Positions 54,621 through 64,000 of a stretch of DNA of 64,000 nucleotides are shown here, in pieces. Each line of letters opens with the position of its first letter. The first letter of the stretch is position 1. The position numbers were made by a program, and so were the translations under genes. Source of the stretch: Methylosinus sp. PW1 (GTDB taxonomy: Bacteria; Pseudomonadota; Alphaproteobacteria; Rhizobiales; Beijerinckiaceae); the NCBI RefSeq assembly GCF_000745215.1, contig NZ_JQNK01000008.1, forward strand, positions 62,001 to 126,000, read 5' to 3'. The notes beneath the pieces are model-generated. The model did no database searches. It was not told the origin of the DNA and worked only from the letters and a program-made list of their open reading frames with translations.

Positions 54621-54975
54621 ATCGCCGTTCCTTTCGTTCTTTCGAAATCGGGTCCCGAAGCGGCCCGTATGTCGCCGATCCTTCGGCGGCTCGCATTTTC
54701 AGCCCGCCGCGCATCGGCTGTTCATCGTCACTTCAGATTGTAATCGGCCTGCATCGGCGCAAGTGCGATCTGCATATAGAGCGCGCCGGGCATATAGAAT
54801 GAAGGCTCCCATGGCGGCAAGCGCCGTCGGGGCCGGCATTTTCTCACCCTGCCGTCGCGGCTCTGCCGTTCCGGCTCGCTTTCGCTTATTCTCCGCGGGG
54901 CGATTCGCGAAGCGAAGCTCGGCCGCGGACGAGCCTGCGCCTATTTCCGAACTCCGATTGCCAACAGGCCGACGC
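54621..54975. other. dnaK upstream region
   Basis: 355 bp between divergent dnaK and the PAP2 gene. It should contain the dnaK promoter. On the minus strand ACTTGCG and, 15 bases on, TACAAT (about 54735-54765) could be a promoter of heat-shock or housekeeping type, but spacing is poor. The open frame of the PAP2 gene extends back through part of this region, with an ATG at 54799. Confidence 0.35.
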
Positions 54976-55566
54976 GTGCTTCCCCACTCGATCGAACCCC
55001 TCCTGCGAATCGTCGCCGCCCTCGGCGACGCCGGCTTCGTCCTTCCGGCGAGCGGCGGGCTCGCCGCGGCGCTCTGGGCGGCCGGCGACCGCCGCGCGGC
55101 CGTCGCTTTCCTCGGCGCCATAGCGCTGTGCGGCGTCATGGCGACCGTCGCCAAAATCTTCTCCATGGCCTTCGGCCCGCCGGCGCTGCACAGCCCCAGC
55201 GGCCACGCCGCGCTGGCGGTGGCCTTCTTCCTGCCGCTCTCCGCAATTTTCATGCGCGTTCGCGAGAGGCGCGCCGGAATTTTCGCCGCCGCCCTCTGCC
55301 TGACGGCGGCCGTGCTCGTCGCCATCGTCAGAGTGGCGCAGGGCGCGCATACGGAGCCGGAGGCTTTCGCGGGATTTTTCATAGGCTTGGCGTCGTTCGG
55401 CCTGTTCCTGCGCGCCGCCCCGGCGCAGGTCTCGATCGGCGCGCCGGCGATCATCGTCTTCTTCATCGCCGCTGTCGCGATTCAGTCCCAAATCGGGCTC
55501 AGCATAGAAGTGGAGGGGCCGCTCGAGCGCATTGCGACACGGCTCGCCGAGATGCTGTCGCTCTAG
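54976..55566 (+). CDS. PAP2-family phosphatase
   Basis: About 196 residues from GTG 54976; an ATG at 54799 would add an Arg/Ser-rich tail. Acid phosphatase motifs: LHSPSGHAALAVAFF near 75 (SGH) and RVAQGAHTEPEAFAGF near 118 (the R-x5-H-x3-D type site, with Glu in place of Asp). A first K-x6-RP motif is not obvious. Five or so membrane helices. Likely acts on lipid phosphates; possible loss of the first motif makes activity uncertain. Confidence 0.75.
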   Translation: MLPHSIEPLLRIVAALGDAGFVLPASGGLAAALWAAGDRRAAVAFLGAIALCGVMATVAKIFSMAFGPPALHSPSGHAALAVAFFLPLSAIFMRVRERRAGIFAAALCLTAAVLVAIVRVAQGAHTEPEAFAGFFIGLASFGLFLRAAPAQVSIGAPAIIVFFIAAVAIQSQIGLSIEVEGPLERIATRLAEMLSL

Positions 55567-55736
55567 CTCCAATGTTTCTATCTTGTTTCTTTAGCGCTTT
55601 CGAAAAAAGCTTCGTGGCCAAAGGCGGATAGCTCCCTCCTCGCGCGGCGCGTCCGATGGCGGACGATATTTGATTTTCATCACGAAGCGTGCGATTCGAC
55701 CTTCAGGAATAGCGTTTTTGGCGGAGAATCGCCGCA

Positions 55737-56822
55737 ATGCAGATGAGTCGATTGTTGCGGTCCGCGGCGGCGTTAACCGTGCTTCTCCTGCTTTCCGCCT
55801 GTGACAATTCCGCCCGCAAGGCCGAGGACCCGGCGCGGGTCGTGCTCGTCGCGCCCGTTCATTACGCGCCGCGCTCGCCGACGCGCCAATTCGTCGCCGC
55901 CATCCGTCCCCGCGTCGAGACCGACCAATCCTTCCGCGTCGCCGGCAAGGTGGTGCGCCGTCTCGTCGAGAATGGGCAATCCATCAAGGCCGGCGATCTT
56001 CTGGCCGTGCTGGACGAGGCCGATCTGCGCCTGCAGAAGGAGCAGGCCGAGGCGGAACTCTCCGCCGCGCGCATGGCGCTGGAGCAGGCCGCCGCCGACG
56101 AGCGCCGCGCGCAGACCTTGCGCAAGGACGGCTGGACCGCGCAGGCGGCGCTCGATCGCCAGAAAGCGCAGGCCGAGGAGGCGCGCGGCCGCCAGCAGCG
56201 CGCGCTGCGGGCCGTCGAGCTCGCCAAGAATGCGCTGGATTACGCCTCGCTGCGCGCCGATTCGGACGGGGTGGTGACGGCGACCTTCATCGAGCCGGGG
56301 CAGGTGGTCGCGGCGGGGCAGGCCGCGGTGCGCGTCGCCCGCGCCGGCGCGCTCGAGGCCGTCGTCGCTCTGCCGGAGGCCTTCGCCTCCCTCGCCGGAG
56401 CCGGGGAGGCGAGCCTCTTCCTCTGGTCCGATCCGGCCAAGACCTATCGCGCTAGCCTGCGCGAGCTCGGCGCCTCCGCCGACGCCGCCACCCGCACCTT
56501 CTCCGCGCGCTATTCGATCCTCGGCGCAGATGAGAAGGTGGGGCTCGGCATGAGCGCGACGCTGACGCTCGCCGGCAAGGATCAGGGCGTCGCCGCGGCC
56601 CTGCCGCTGGCGGCTCTGTTCGATCAAGGCTCCGGCCCCAGCGTGTGGAAGGTGGAGGAGGGCGGCAAGCTCACCCTCGCGCCCGTCTCCGTGCTGCGCT
56701 ACGAGGCCAAGACGGCGCTCATCGCCGCCGGCGTCGCCGAGGGCGACCGCGTGGTCGTGCTCGGCGCCCATAAGCTCGATCCCGGCCAGCGCGTGCGTCC
56801 GGTCGACGCCGAGACTCTGTGA
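55737..56822 (+). CDS. RND efflux periplasmic adaptor (HlyD/AcrA type)
   Basis: 361 residues, a lipoprotein (LLLLSACDNS, Cys near residue 22). Barrel-sandwich halves at VAGKVVRRLVENGQSIKAGDLLAVLD and LRADSDGVVTATFIEPGQVVAAGQ surround a helical hairpin (LQKEQAEAELSAARMALEQ). Overlaps or abuts the permease gene. Partner of the permease downstream. Confidence 0.92.
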   Translation: MQMSRLLRSAAALTVLLLLSACDNSARKAEDPARVVLVAPVHYAPRSPTRQFVAAIRPRVETDQSFRVAGKVVRRLVENGQSIKAGDLLAVLDEADLRLQKEQAEAELSAARMALEQAAADERRAQTLRKDGWTAQAALDRQKAQAEEARGRQQRALRAVELAKNALDYASLRADSDGVVTATFIEPGQVVAAGQAAVRVARAGALEAVVALPEAFASLAGAGEASLFLWSDPAKTYRASLRELGASADAATRTFSARYSILGADEKVGLGMSATLTLAGKDQGVAAALPLAALFDQGSGPSVWKVEEGGKLTLAPVSVLRYEAKTALIAAGVAEGDRVVVLGAHKLDPGQRVRPVDAETL

Positions 56823-56833
56823 GGCGCGGGGCG

Positions 56834-59800
56834 ATGGGCTTCAATCTCTCGCTCTGGGCGGTCAAGCGTCAGACGCTCACCCTCGCGCTGATCCTCGCGG
56901 TGGCCATCGCGGGGGTCTTCTCTTATTTCCGCCTCGGCCGCGCCGAGGACCCGTCCTTCACCATCAAGGTCGCCAATCTCACCGCGATCTGGCCGGGCGT
57001 CACCGCGCTCGAGATGCGCGATCAGGTCGCCGACCGCCTGGAGAAGAAGCTGCAGGAGCTTCCCTATCTCGAGAAGATCGAGACCTATGTGAAGCCGAGC
57101 TTCCTCGCCATGCAGGTGACGTTCAAGGACACGACGCCGCCCGCGCAAGTGCCGAGCCTCTTCTATCAATTGCGCAAGAAGCTCCACGACATTCAGCCGG
57201 AGCTTCCGCAGGGCGTCATCGGCCCGGACGTCAATGACGAGTTCGGCGACGTCGACGCCGTGCTCTACGCCGTCCATGGCGAGGGCGCCGATTATCACCA
57301 GCTCGACCGCGTGGTGGAGATGTTCCGACAGCGCCTGCTGGAGACGCCGGACATTGTGAAGGTCAATGTCTATGGCGAGCAGGATCGCAAGATCTTCGTC
57401 GAGTTCAGCCAGGCCAAGCTGGCCAATCTCGGCGTCACGCCGCAAGCGCTGTTCGAATCGCTCGCCAAGCAGAATGCGGTGAACGCCTCCGGCGTCTTCG
57501 AGACGCCGGCCAATCGCGTCGCCTTGCGCGTCACCGGCGCGCTGAAGGGCGCCGAGGCCATCGCCGCGACGCCGGTGGAGGCGAGCGGCCATGTGTTTCG
57601 CCTCGGCGACGTCGCCGATGTCGTGTCCGGCTATCAGGACCCGCCGAACTTTCTAGCGCGCTACAAGGGCGAGCCGACCATCGTCGTCGGCGCGGTGATG
57701 GCCAAGGGCGGCAATGTGCTCACCCTCGGCAAGAATCTCGAGGCCACAATGGCCGAAGTTCGCGCCGAGACGCCGGTCGGCATAGAGATCACGCAGATCG
57801 CCGATCAGCCGACCGTCGTCTCTCATGCGGTCGGCGAGTTCACGCGCTCCTTCGTCGAGGCGCTGGTCATCGTCCTTTTCGTGAGCTTCGTCTCGCTCGG
57901 ATTTCGCACCGGAATCATCGTCGCTCTGTCGGCGCCGCTGGTGCTCGCCGTCGTCTTCGTCTTCATGAACGCCTTCGGCGTCGATCTTCAGCGCATCTCG
58001 CTCGGCGCGCTCATCATCGCGCTCGGCCTGCTCGTCGATGACGCGATCATTGCCGTCGAGATGATGACGGTGAAGATGGAGCAGGGCGAAGATCGCATCA
58101 GCGCCGCCACCTTCGCCTGGACGTCCACGGCCTTTCCCATGCTCACCGGCACTCTGGTGACGGTGGCGGGCTTTATGCCGGTCGGCTTCGCCGCTTCCTC
58201 GACCGGCGAATATACGGGCTCGCTGTTCTTCGTGCTGGCCGTGGCGCTCGTCGCCTCCTGGTTCGTCGCCGTGCTGTTCACGCCCTATCTCGGCGTGAAG
58301 CTGCTGCCGGACTTCTCGCGCCATGCGCATCACGATCCCGAGGCGATCTATTCGACTCCCTTCTATCTCGGCCTGCGCCGGCTCATCACCTGGGCGGTCG
58401 ACAATCGCCTGCTCGTCGTTTGCGCCACGGGCGGGATTTTCGTCGCGGCGGTCCTCGGCTTCGGCCATGTGCAGAAGCAGTTCTTCCCTATTTCCGAGCG
58501 GCCGGAGCTGTTCTTCCAGCTGCGCATGCCAGAGGGCTCGTCCATATTCGCGACGGCCGCGGCGGTGGACGAGGCCGAGAAGCTGCTGAAAGGCGACGAG
58601 GACGCCGTCCATTACACGAGCTATATTGGCCGCGGCCCGCCGCGCTTCTGGCTCGGCCTCAGCCCGGCGCTGCCCAATGAGGCCTATGCGGAGATCGTCA
58701 TCGTCGCCAAGGATCTCGAGGCGCGCGAGCGGCTGAAGGCCCGCCTGTCCAAGGCGCTGGAGGATGGCGCCGTCTCGCAGGCGCGCGCCCGCGTCGATCG
58801 CTTCAACTTCGGCCCGCCGGTCGGCTTTCCGGTGCAGTTTCGCGTCATCGGCCGCGATCCGGCGGAGGTGCGCGCCATCGCCTATCGCGTGCGCGATGTG
58901 ATGCGCGAGGACAAGGCCGTCGTCGAGCCGCATCTGCAATGGAACGAGCAGACGCCCGCCGTGCGGCTCGTCATCGATCAAGACCGCGCGCGCGTCATGG
59001 GCCTCACACCGCAGGAGGTGGCGAACCGGCTGCAGATGATGGTCTCCGGCGTGACCATCACCAGCCTGCGCGACGGCATAGACCGCGTGGACGTCGTCGC
59101 CCGCGCCACGCCCGGCGAGCGCGGCGATCTCGGGCGGCTGGACGATATCGTGATCTTGACGCGCGCCGGCGCGCCCGTGCCGGTCTCGCAGATCGCCAAG
59201 ATCGTCTATGAGCATGAGGAGCCGATCATCTGGCGGCGCAATCGCAACATGCTCGTCACCGTGCGCGCCGATGTGAAGGACGGCGTGCAGGCGCCGGACG
59301 TCACCAATCGCATCTGGCCGCGCCTCGCCGAGATTCGCGAGCATCTGCCGCCGGGCTATCGGATCGAGATCGGCGGCGCGATCGAGGAATCCGCCAAGGC
59401 CAATTCCTCCATCGCCGCCGTGGCGCCGGTCATGATTCTCGTGATGCTGGTGATCGTGATGTTCCAGCTGCAGGATTTCACGCGGCTCGGTCTCGTGATG
59501 ATGAGCGCGCCGCTCGGCCTCATCGGCTCCTCGCTGGCGCTCAATCTGGCGAGCGCGCCTTTCGGCTTCGTCGCTCTGCTCGGCCTCATCGCGCTCTCCG
59601 GCATGGACATGCGCAATTCGATCATATTGGTCGATCAGGTGCGTCAGGATCTCGAGAAGGGCGCCAATTATCGCGAGGCCATCATCGGCGCCACGGTGCG
59701 GCGCGCGCGTCCGGTGGCGCTCACCGCCATGGCCGCCATTCTCGGCATGATTCCGCTGACGCGCTCGCTGTTCTGGGGGCCGATGGCGCTCACCATAATG

Positions 59801-59959
59801 GGCGGCCTCTTCGTCGCGACCTTTTTGACCGTGCTGTTCCTGCCGGCGCTCTACGCCATGTGGTTCCGCCGCAAGCTCGGCGACGTGCTGGTCGAGACGC
59901 CGCCGCCGCCTGCTGCTGCGCAATTCGCCTATCACGAGCTGCCGAAGGTGGCGGAATGA
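56834..59959 (+). CDS. RND efflux permease
   Basis: 1,041 residues, twelve membrane helices with two large periplasmic loops. RND features: RAEDPSFTIKVANLTAIWPGV near 36, GLLVDDAIIAVEMM near 400 (the two Asp of the proton relay) and LALSGMDMRNSIILVDQVRQD-type helix 10 near 925. ATG at 56834 with GAGG ahead; a GTG at 56819 overlaps the adaptor stop. Hydrophobic-drug or metabolite efflux likely. No outer-membrane channel gene follows, so a shared TolC is inferred. Confidence 0.93.
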   Translation: MGFNLSLWAVKRQTLTLALILAVAIAGVFSYFRLGRAEDPSFTIKVANLTAIWPGVTALEMRDQVADRLEKKLQELPYLEKIETYVKPSFLAMQVTFKDTTPPAQVPSLFYQLRKKLHDIQPELPQGVIGPDVNDEFGDVDAVLYAVHGEGADYHQLDRVVEMFRQRLLETPDIVKVNVYGEQDRKIFVEFSQAKLANLGVTPQALFESLAKQNAVNASGVFETPANRVALRVTGALKGAEAIAATPVEASGHVFRLGDVADVVSGYQDPPNFLARYKGEPTIVVGAVMAKGGNVLTLGKNLEATMAEVRAETPVGIEITQIADQPTVVSHAVGEFTRSFVEALVIVLFVSFVSLGFRTGIIVALSAPLVLAVVFVFMNAFGVDLQRISLGALIIALGLLVDDAIIAVEMMTVKMEQGEDRISAATFAWTSTAFPMLTGTLVTVAGFMPVGFAASSTGEYTGSLFFVLAVALVASWFVAVLFTPYLGVKLLPDFSRHAHHDPEAIYSTPFYLGLRRLITWAVDNRLLVVCATGGIFVAAVLGFGHVQKQFFPISERPELFFQLRMPEGSSIFATAAAVDEAEKLLKGDEDAVHYTSYIGRGPPRFWLGLSPALPNEAYAEIVIVAKDLEARERLKARLSKALEDGAVSQARARVDRFNFGPPVGFPVQFRVIGRDPAEVRAIAYRVRDVMREDKAVVEPHLQWNEQTPAVRLVIDQDRARVMGLTPQEVANRLQMMVSGVTITSLRDGIDRVDVVARATPGERGDLGRLDDIVILTRAGAPVPVSQIAKIVYEHEEPIIWRRNRNMLVTVRADVKDGVQAPDVTNRIWPRLAEIREHLPPGYRIEIGGAIEESAKANSSIAAVAPVMILVMLVIVMFQLQDFTRLGLVMMSAPLGLIGSSLALNLASAPFGFVALLGLIALSGMDMRNSIILVDQVRQDLEKGANYREAIIGATVRRARPVALTAMAAILGMIPLTRSLFWGPMALTIMGGLFVATFLTVLFLPALYAMWFRRKLGDVLVETPPPPAAAQFAYHELPKVAE

Positions 59960-60092
59960 TCGGGCGCCTCGTCCGCCGCGGCTGAGCGATTCGCCGAGCG
60001 GGCTATGGACGCTCGGTCGAAGCCTCGAATAGGATGTGGCCATTGAGCGAGCGCTCTTCGCCGAGCGCGCAATATCCTTTTCGGAGCGGCAT

Positions 60093-60623
60093 ATGCGAAA
60101 ATCCCTGGCTGTGGCGGCCCTTTTGGCCAATCTCCTCTGCAGCGCAACCGCGGTTCGCGCGGATGCGTCGCTGGAGGACGTCCGCGTCGCGCGGCAAGTC
60201 ATCGACGCGCTCCATTTGAGCGACCAGATGGCGGTGATTTTGCCGCAGCTCGTCGACGCCGTGGGGCGCGGGCTCACCGCACATTATCCGCAGCACGCCA
60301 AAGAGATTTCCGAGATCATGCCGCGGCTGAAAGTCAAAGCGTCGGCGCGGATCGACGAATTCATGAGCCTCATGGCCACGGCGCTGGCCCCGAAGCTGTC
60401 GTCGACGGAGCTGCGCGAGCTGCGAAGCTTCGCCACCGGTCCGCGCGACGTCGCAGCGCGCAATGATTTCGCGCGCTCGCCGGCTGGAATCAAATTCTTC
60501 TCCCTGCGCGAGGAGTTCACGCGCGAAATGCGGGAGCGGGGAGAGCAATGGGGCGCGAAAATCGGCCGTGAGGTCGATGAGGAATTCAAGGCCGAGCTGA
60601 AGAGCCGGGGCGTCCGTTTATAG
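60093..60623 (+). CDS. DUF2059 periplasmic protein
   Basis: 176 residues. Signal peptide MRKSLAVAALLANLLCSATAVRA cut after about residue 23; helical DUF2059 region ELRELRSFATGPRDVAARNDFARSPAGIKFFSL (in pieces) near 115-150. Function unknown in the family. CGGAGCGGC precedes the ATG. Confidence 0.82.
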   Translation: MRKSLAVAALLANLLCSATAVRADASLEDVRVARQVIDALHLSDQMAVILPQLVDAVGRGLTAHYPQHAKEISEIMPRLKVKASARIDEFMSLMATALAPKLSSTELRELRSFATGPRDVAARNDFARSPAGIKFFSLREEFTREMRERGEQWGAKIGREVDEEFKAELKSRGVRL

Positions 60624-60731
60624 GACCCGTCATCCTCGAAAAAGAGTCGCGCCGCTCCTTCGTCGAGAAGGGCGGCGCTGCAATCTTCGTCACCAGAGAA
60701 ATGCGCTCAGGGGGAAGGATTGAGCCCGCCC

Positions 60732-62561
60732 TCAGCCGCCGTTCTTCTTCTTGCTCTGATCGCTGGCGATGGGCGAGGCCTCGGTGAGGCCCTTGTCGAT
60801 CTTCTCGAGGATCTTCGGCAGATCATCGGGATCGGGGCTCATGTCGCGCGCGTGATTCCATTGGAAGCGCGCCTCGAGCTTGCGATTGACGCGCCAATAG
60901 GCGTCGCCGAGATGGTCGTTGATGACCGGATCGGAGGGCTTGAGATCGACCGCCTTCTCGAGCTCGCGCACCGCCTCGTCATAGCGGCCGAGCCGGTAAT
61001 AGGCCCAGCCGAGACTGTCGACGACATAGCCGTCGCGGGCGCGCAGATCGACGGCGCGGCGCAACATTTTGAACGCCTCGTCGAGATTGACGCCCTGATC
61101 CACCCAGGAATAGCCGAGGTAGTTCAGGACCAGCGGCTGATCGGGATAGAGCTCCAGCGCCTTTTTGAGATCGGCCTCGGCGATCGGCCAGTTCTTGCGG
61201 CGCTCATTGGCGATGCCGCGATAATAGTAGAGCAGCCATTGGCTCTTGTCGGTCTGCGGCTGCAGGTCCAGCACCTTGGTGTAGGTGGTGACCGAATCGG
61301 CGAACAGCTTGCGCGAGCGCTGGATGTTGCCGAGCGCGGTCAGCGCCTCCTGATCCTTGGGATGCTCGACGATGACCGCCTGGAGGTGGTCGGTCGCTTC
61401 CTTCGTCTTGCCGAGCGTCTCCAGCAGCAGCGCCGCCTGCACATCGGCGTTGACGCGCAGCGGGCTGTCCTTCGGCACGCTGTCATAGAGATCGATGGCG
61501 ATCTCCTCCTGCTTCATGCGCTCGTAAATGTCGGCGAGGGTGATCGTCGCCAGCGCATTGTCGGGCGCGAGGAAGAGCGAGAGGCGCAGATAGATCAGCG
61601 AGGCGAGCTCGTCGCCCTGGCGGCCGCCGATCGCGCCGAGACCATAGAGAACCTCGGCCGCGCCGGCGTCGGCGTCGCGAACGAAGGGGGCGAGCGGCTT
61701 GCCCGAATCGATGTCGCCGATCGCCGCGGTGACGATGGGATGACGCGGGGCGAGATCGTCGAAGGCGCGATAGACGCGCCGCGCCTCCTCACGGCTGCCA
61801 TGCGAGACGAGAAAGCGCGCATAGGCGTCGACGAGGCGCAGCGTGTTGCGCTCGGAGCCATAGGCGGATTTGAAGCGTTTGGTCGCCTCGGCCTTGTCGC
61901 TGTTCTTCGCCGAATCGACGATGAGCGCCGCATGATAGTCGCGGAAGACGGCGAAGGCGTCTTCCTTGAGCTTGTCGGCCGTCGCCAGCGCTTGGCGGGT
62001 CTCGCCGGCGCCGGCATAGGCCCAGGCGGTGAGCAGCGTGGAGGTGACGTCATGTTTGCGGTCGAGCCCGCCCTTGGCGAGGACGGCGCGCGCCTTGGCG
62101 AATTTCTTGGCCTTTATCGCTTCGACGCCCAGCGTCAGATTGGCGAGGCCATTGTTTTTGTCGAAGGTCGCGACGCGGGCGGCGAGGGCGAAGGCCTCCT
62201 GCATATTGCCATTGGCGAGAGCGGCGACGAAGGCGCGCTCGGTCAGCTCGCGATTGCGCGGATCATTGCGCAGCGCCTCGCGGAAAAATGTCGAGGCCGC
62301 GAGCGTGTCGCGTTCCGCCCCGGCGACGATGGCGGCGAGATAATTGCCGGACGCGCTCTCGCCGACCTCGAAGGGCGTCGCGATGGAGAGAGTCGATTCG
62401 CGGGCGTGAGCCGAGCCCTCGCCGACGAAGGAGATTTTGCCGGCGAAATCATCGACCCCGAGCGAAAGCGCGCAAAACGCCGCGGCGGCATAGGCCGCGC
62501 GGGTCGAGAAAGAGCGAACGCGGCGCCGTCCAGGCGCATCGGACGAGAAGAATCTGTTCAC
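60732..62561 (-). CDS. Exported tetratricopeptide-repeat protein
   Basis: 609 residues. N-terminal signal anchor ([20 protein letters not shown]) and at least nine TPR units, the clearest in the second half: [77 protein letters not shown] and [25 protein letters not shown]. Ends QSKKKNGG. Similar alphaproteobacterial proteins act in envelope assembly, but no specific role is shown. Confidence 0.88.
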   Translation of the reverse strand: MNRFFSSDAPGRRRVRSFSTRAAYAAAAFCALSLGVDDFAGKISFVGEGSAHARESTLSIATPFEVGESASGNYLAAIVAGAERDTLAASTFFREALRNDPRNRELTERAFVAALANGNMQEAFALAARVATFDKNNGLANLTLGVEAIKAKKFAKARAVLAKGGLDRKHDVTSTLLTAWAYAGAGETRQALATADKLKEDAFAVFRDYHAALIVDSAKNSDKAEATKRFKSAYGSERNTLRLVDAYARFLVSHGSREEARRVYRAFDDLAPRHPIVTAAIGDIDSGKPLAPFVRDADAGAAEVLYGLGAIGGRQGDELASLIYLRLSLFLAPDNALATITLADIYERMKQEEIAIDLYDSVPKDSPLRVNADVQAALLLETLGKTKEATDHLQAVIVEHPKDQEALTALGNIQRSRKLFADSVTTYTKVLDLQPQTDKSQWLLYYYRGIANERRKNWPIAEADLKKALELYPDQPLVLNYLGYSWVDQGVNLDEAFKMLRRAVDLRARDGYVVDSLGWAYYRLGRYDEAVRELEKAVDLKPSDPVINDHLGDAYWRVNRKLEARFQWNHARDMSPDPDDLPKILEKIDKGLTEASPIASDQSKKKNGG

Positions 62562-62722
62562 GTGCTGTTTCCCGCAATCGGCCGCAGCGGCGCGGCGCCG
62601 GCGCGCCCCGAAAGAGGCCGCCGAGCGCCACCATCATGCGGGAAGATGGCTGTTTTGAGCCGCCCCCGCAAGTGCGAAATATCCCAACGGGGGCAGCCGT
62701 CTTTTGTCGCGAAAGCGTCGCG

Positions 62723-63922
62723 TCAGCTCCGTCCGCGCACGGCGGCGACGATCTTCTGCGCGGCGTCGTCGAGATCGTCGGCGGGAATCACATCGAGGCC
62801 CGAGCTGGAAATGATTTCCTTGCCGAGATCGACATTGGTGCCCTCGAGGCGCACCACCAGCGGCACCGCGAGGCCCACTTCCTTCACCGCGGCGATGACG
62901 CCCTCGGCGATGACGTCGCAGCGCATGATGCCGCCGAAGATGTTGACGAGAATGCCCTTCACCTTGGGATCGGCGGTGATGATCTTGAAGGCGGCCGTCA
63001 CCTTCTCCTTGGTGGCGCCGCCGCCGACGTCGAGGAAGTTGGCGGGGTTCTCGCCATAGAGCTTGATGATGTCCATCGTCGCCATCGCGAGGCCGGCGCC
63101 GTTGACCATGCAGCCGATGGTGCCGTCGAGCGCGATATAGGCGAGCTCATATTTGGAGGCCTCGATCTCCTTTTCGTCCTCCTCGGTCTTGTCGCGTAGC
63201 GCGACCACGTCGGGATGACGATAGAGAGCATTGTCGTCGAAGGAGATTTTCGCGTCGAGGCAGCGCAGCTTCCCGTCCTTGGTGACGATCAGCGGATTGA
63301 TCTCGAGCAGCTCCATATCCTTGGCGACGAAGGCCGAGAACAGGCGCTCGGTGAGCGAGACCGCCTCCTTCACCAGCGGACCGGCGAGGCCGAGCGCGTC
63401 GGCGACGCGGCGGCCGTGATGCGGCAGAACGCCGGTCGCCGGATCGACGGAGAAGGTCACGATCTTCTCGGGCGTCGCATGGGCGACGGCCTCGATATCC
63501 GTGCCGCCCTCGGTGGAGACGACGAAGGAGACGCGCGAGGTGGCGCGGTCGATCAGCAGGGAGAGATAGAATTCTTTGTCGATATCGGCGCCGTCCTCGA
63601 TATAGAGGCGGTTGACCTGCTTGCCGGCCTCGCCCGTCTGCACCGTGACCAGCGTGGAGCCCAGCATCTCCTTGGCGAAGGTCTCGACCTCGTCGAGCGA
63701 GCGGGCGAGGCGCACGCCGCCCTTCTCGCCGGCCGAAGCCTCCTTGAACTTGCCCTTGCCGCGGCCGCCGGCGTGGATCTGCGCCTTGACGACATAGACG
63801 GGGCCGGGCAGGCCGCTCGCGGCCTGGCGCGCCTCGCCGGCGGCGAGCGCCGGAGCGCCTTCGGCGACCGGGGCGCCGAACTCACGCAGGATGGCCTTGG
63901 CCTGATATTCGTGGATGTTCAT
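62723..63922 (-). CDS. sucC: Succinyl-CoA synthetase beta subunit
   Basis: 399 residues. ATP-grasp domain with [27 protein letters not shown] and [24 protein letters not shown]-terminal CoA-ligase domain with [27 protein letters not shown] and [17 protein letters not shown]-cycle step making ATP from succinyl-CoA. Its sequence matches SucC better than malate-CoA ligase MtkA ([19 protein letters not shown] present). No sucD follows on this strand within the window; the next gene is the TPR protein. Confidence 0.93.
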   Translation of the reverse strand: MNIHEYQAKAILREFGAPVAEGAPALAAGEARQAASGLPGPVYVVKAQIHAGGRGKGKFKEASAGEKGGVRLARSLDEVETFAKEMLGSTLVTVQTGEAGKQVNRLYIEDGADIDKEFYLSLLIDRATSRVSFVVSTEGGTDIEAVAHATPEKIVTFSVDPATGVLPHHGRRVADALGLAGPLVKEAVSLTERLFSAFVAKDMELLEINPLIVTKDGKLRCLDAKISFDDNALYRHPDVVALRDKTEEDEKEIEASKYELAYIALDGTIGCMVNGAGLAMATMDIIKLYGENPANFLDVGGGATKEKVTAAFKIITADPKVKGILVNIFGGIMRCDVIAEGVIAAVKEVGLAVPLVVRLEGTNVDLGKEIISSSGLDVIPADDLDDAAQKIVAAVRGRS

Positions 63923-64000
63923 TTCTCACCGATCCTGATTGCGACCTTCGTCGCGACAACGCGCCCCTCGCCGGGGGCGGAAACGGGGCTCAGCGCGCTC

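Noticed and set aside
57653..60277. 874-residue open frame antisense to the RND permease
   Set aside because: Asp/His/Arg-rich shadow; the plus strand encodes a textbook RND protein.

Overview
The window is high-GC, gene-dense chromosomal DNA of an alphaproteobacterium, most likely Hyphomicrobiales (Rhizobiales). The evidence is the SucC sequence type, a PmtA-like phospholipid methyltransferase, GAAC-N7-GAAC SOS boxes in front of lexA, a chi subunit gene (holC) and a nitrogenase-associated ArsC-fold protein that points to a diazotroph. A methanotroph-like relative (Methylocystis/Methylosinus type) is possible, but nothing here proves methylotrophy.

Layout. 1-6.3 kb: partial phosphotransacetylase-like gene, NifO-like protein, YgjP-type peptidase, SCO copper chaperone, HerA-like ATPase, two unknown genes. 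6.27-21.5 kb: a mobile island that has cut a chromosomal HNH-endonuclease gene in two (3' part near 6.1-6.27 kb, 5' part at 21.5-21.9 kb). The island carries two large overlapping-type tyrosine recombinases and a third protein that together resemble the Gamma-Mobile-Trio (GmtY, GmtZ, GmtX), a few AT-rich orphan genes, and an intact HNH-endonuclease homologue at its very edge. That homologue starts in an ATGA overlap with the reading frame of the interrupted host gene. Inside the island is a nest: an IS21-family element truncates gmtZ; its istA is split by a second IS21-family element (7-bp target duplication CTTCTTC); that one has an IS91-family element in its terminal repeat. 22-32.8 kb: sugar-phosphate transferase, SbcCD nuclease, cupin, OFA-type MFS transporter, luciferase-like oxidoreductase. 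32.9-39 kb: a DUF433/DUF5615 toxin-antitoxin pair, then a Mu-like prophage remnant bounded by a 5-bp duplication GGTGA and gutted by a third IS21-family element. 39-64 kb: lexA, AsmA protein, TacAT-type module, polyamine-type ABC transporter, methyltransferase-holC, exonuclease III, HAD hydrolase, pyrF, GNAT, pmtA, the dnaK-dnaJ operon with a MntA/HepT pair inserted inside it, PAP2 phosphatase, an RND efflux pair, DUF2059 protein, TPR protein and sucC.

How it works together. The core functions are DNA repair and SOS (LexA, SbcCD, ExoIII), protein folding (DnaKJ), central metabolism (SucC, PyrF) and envelope (AsmA, RND, sugar transferase, PmtA). Superimposed are at least six mobile units and three toxin-antitoxin-like modules. 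The most novel part is the island, with a trio-type recombination system outside gammaproteobacteria, its host-gene target, and a carried replacement copy of that target.
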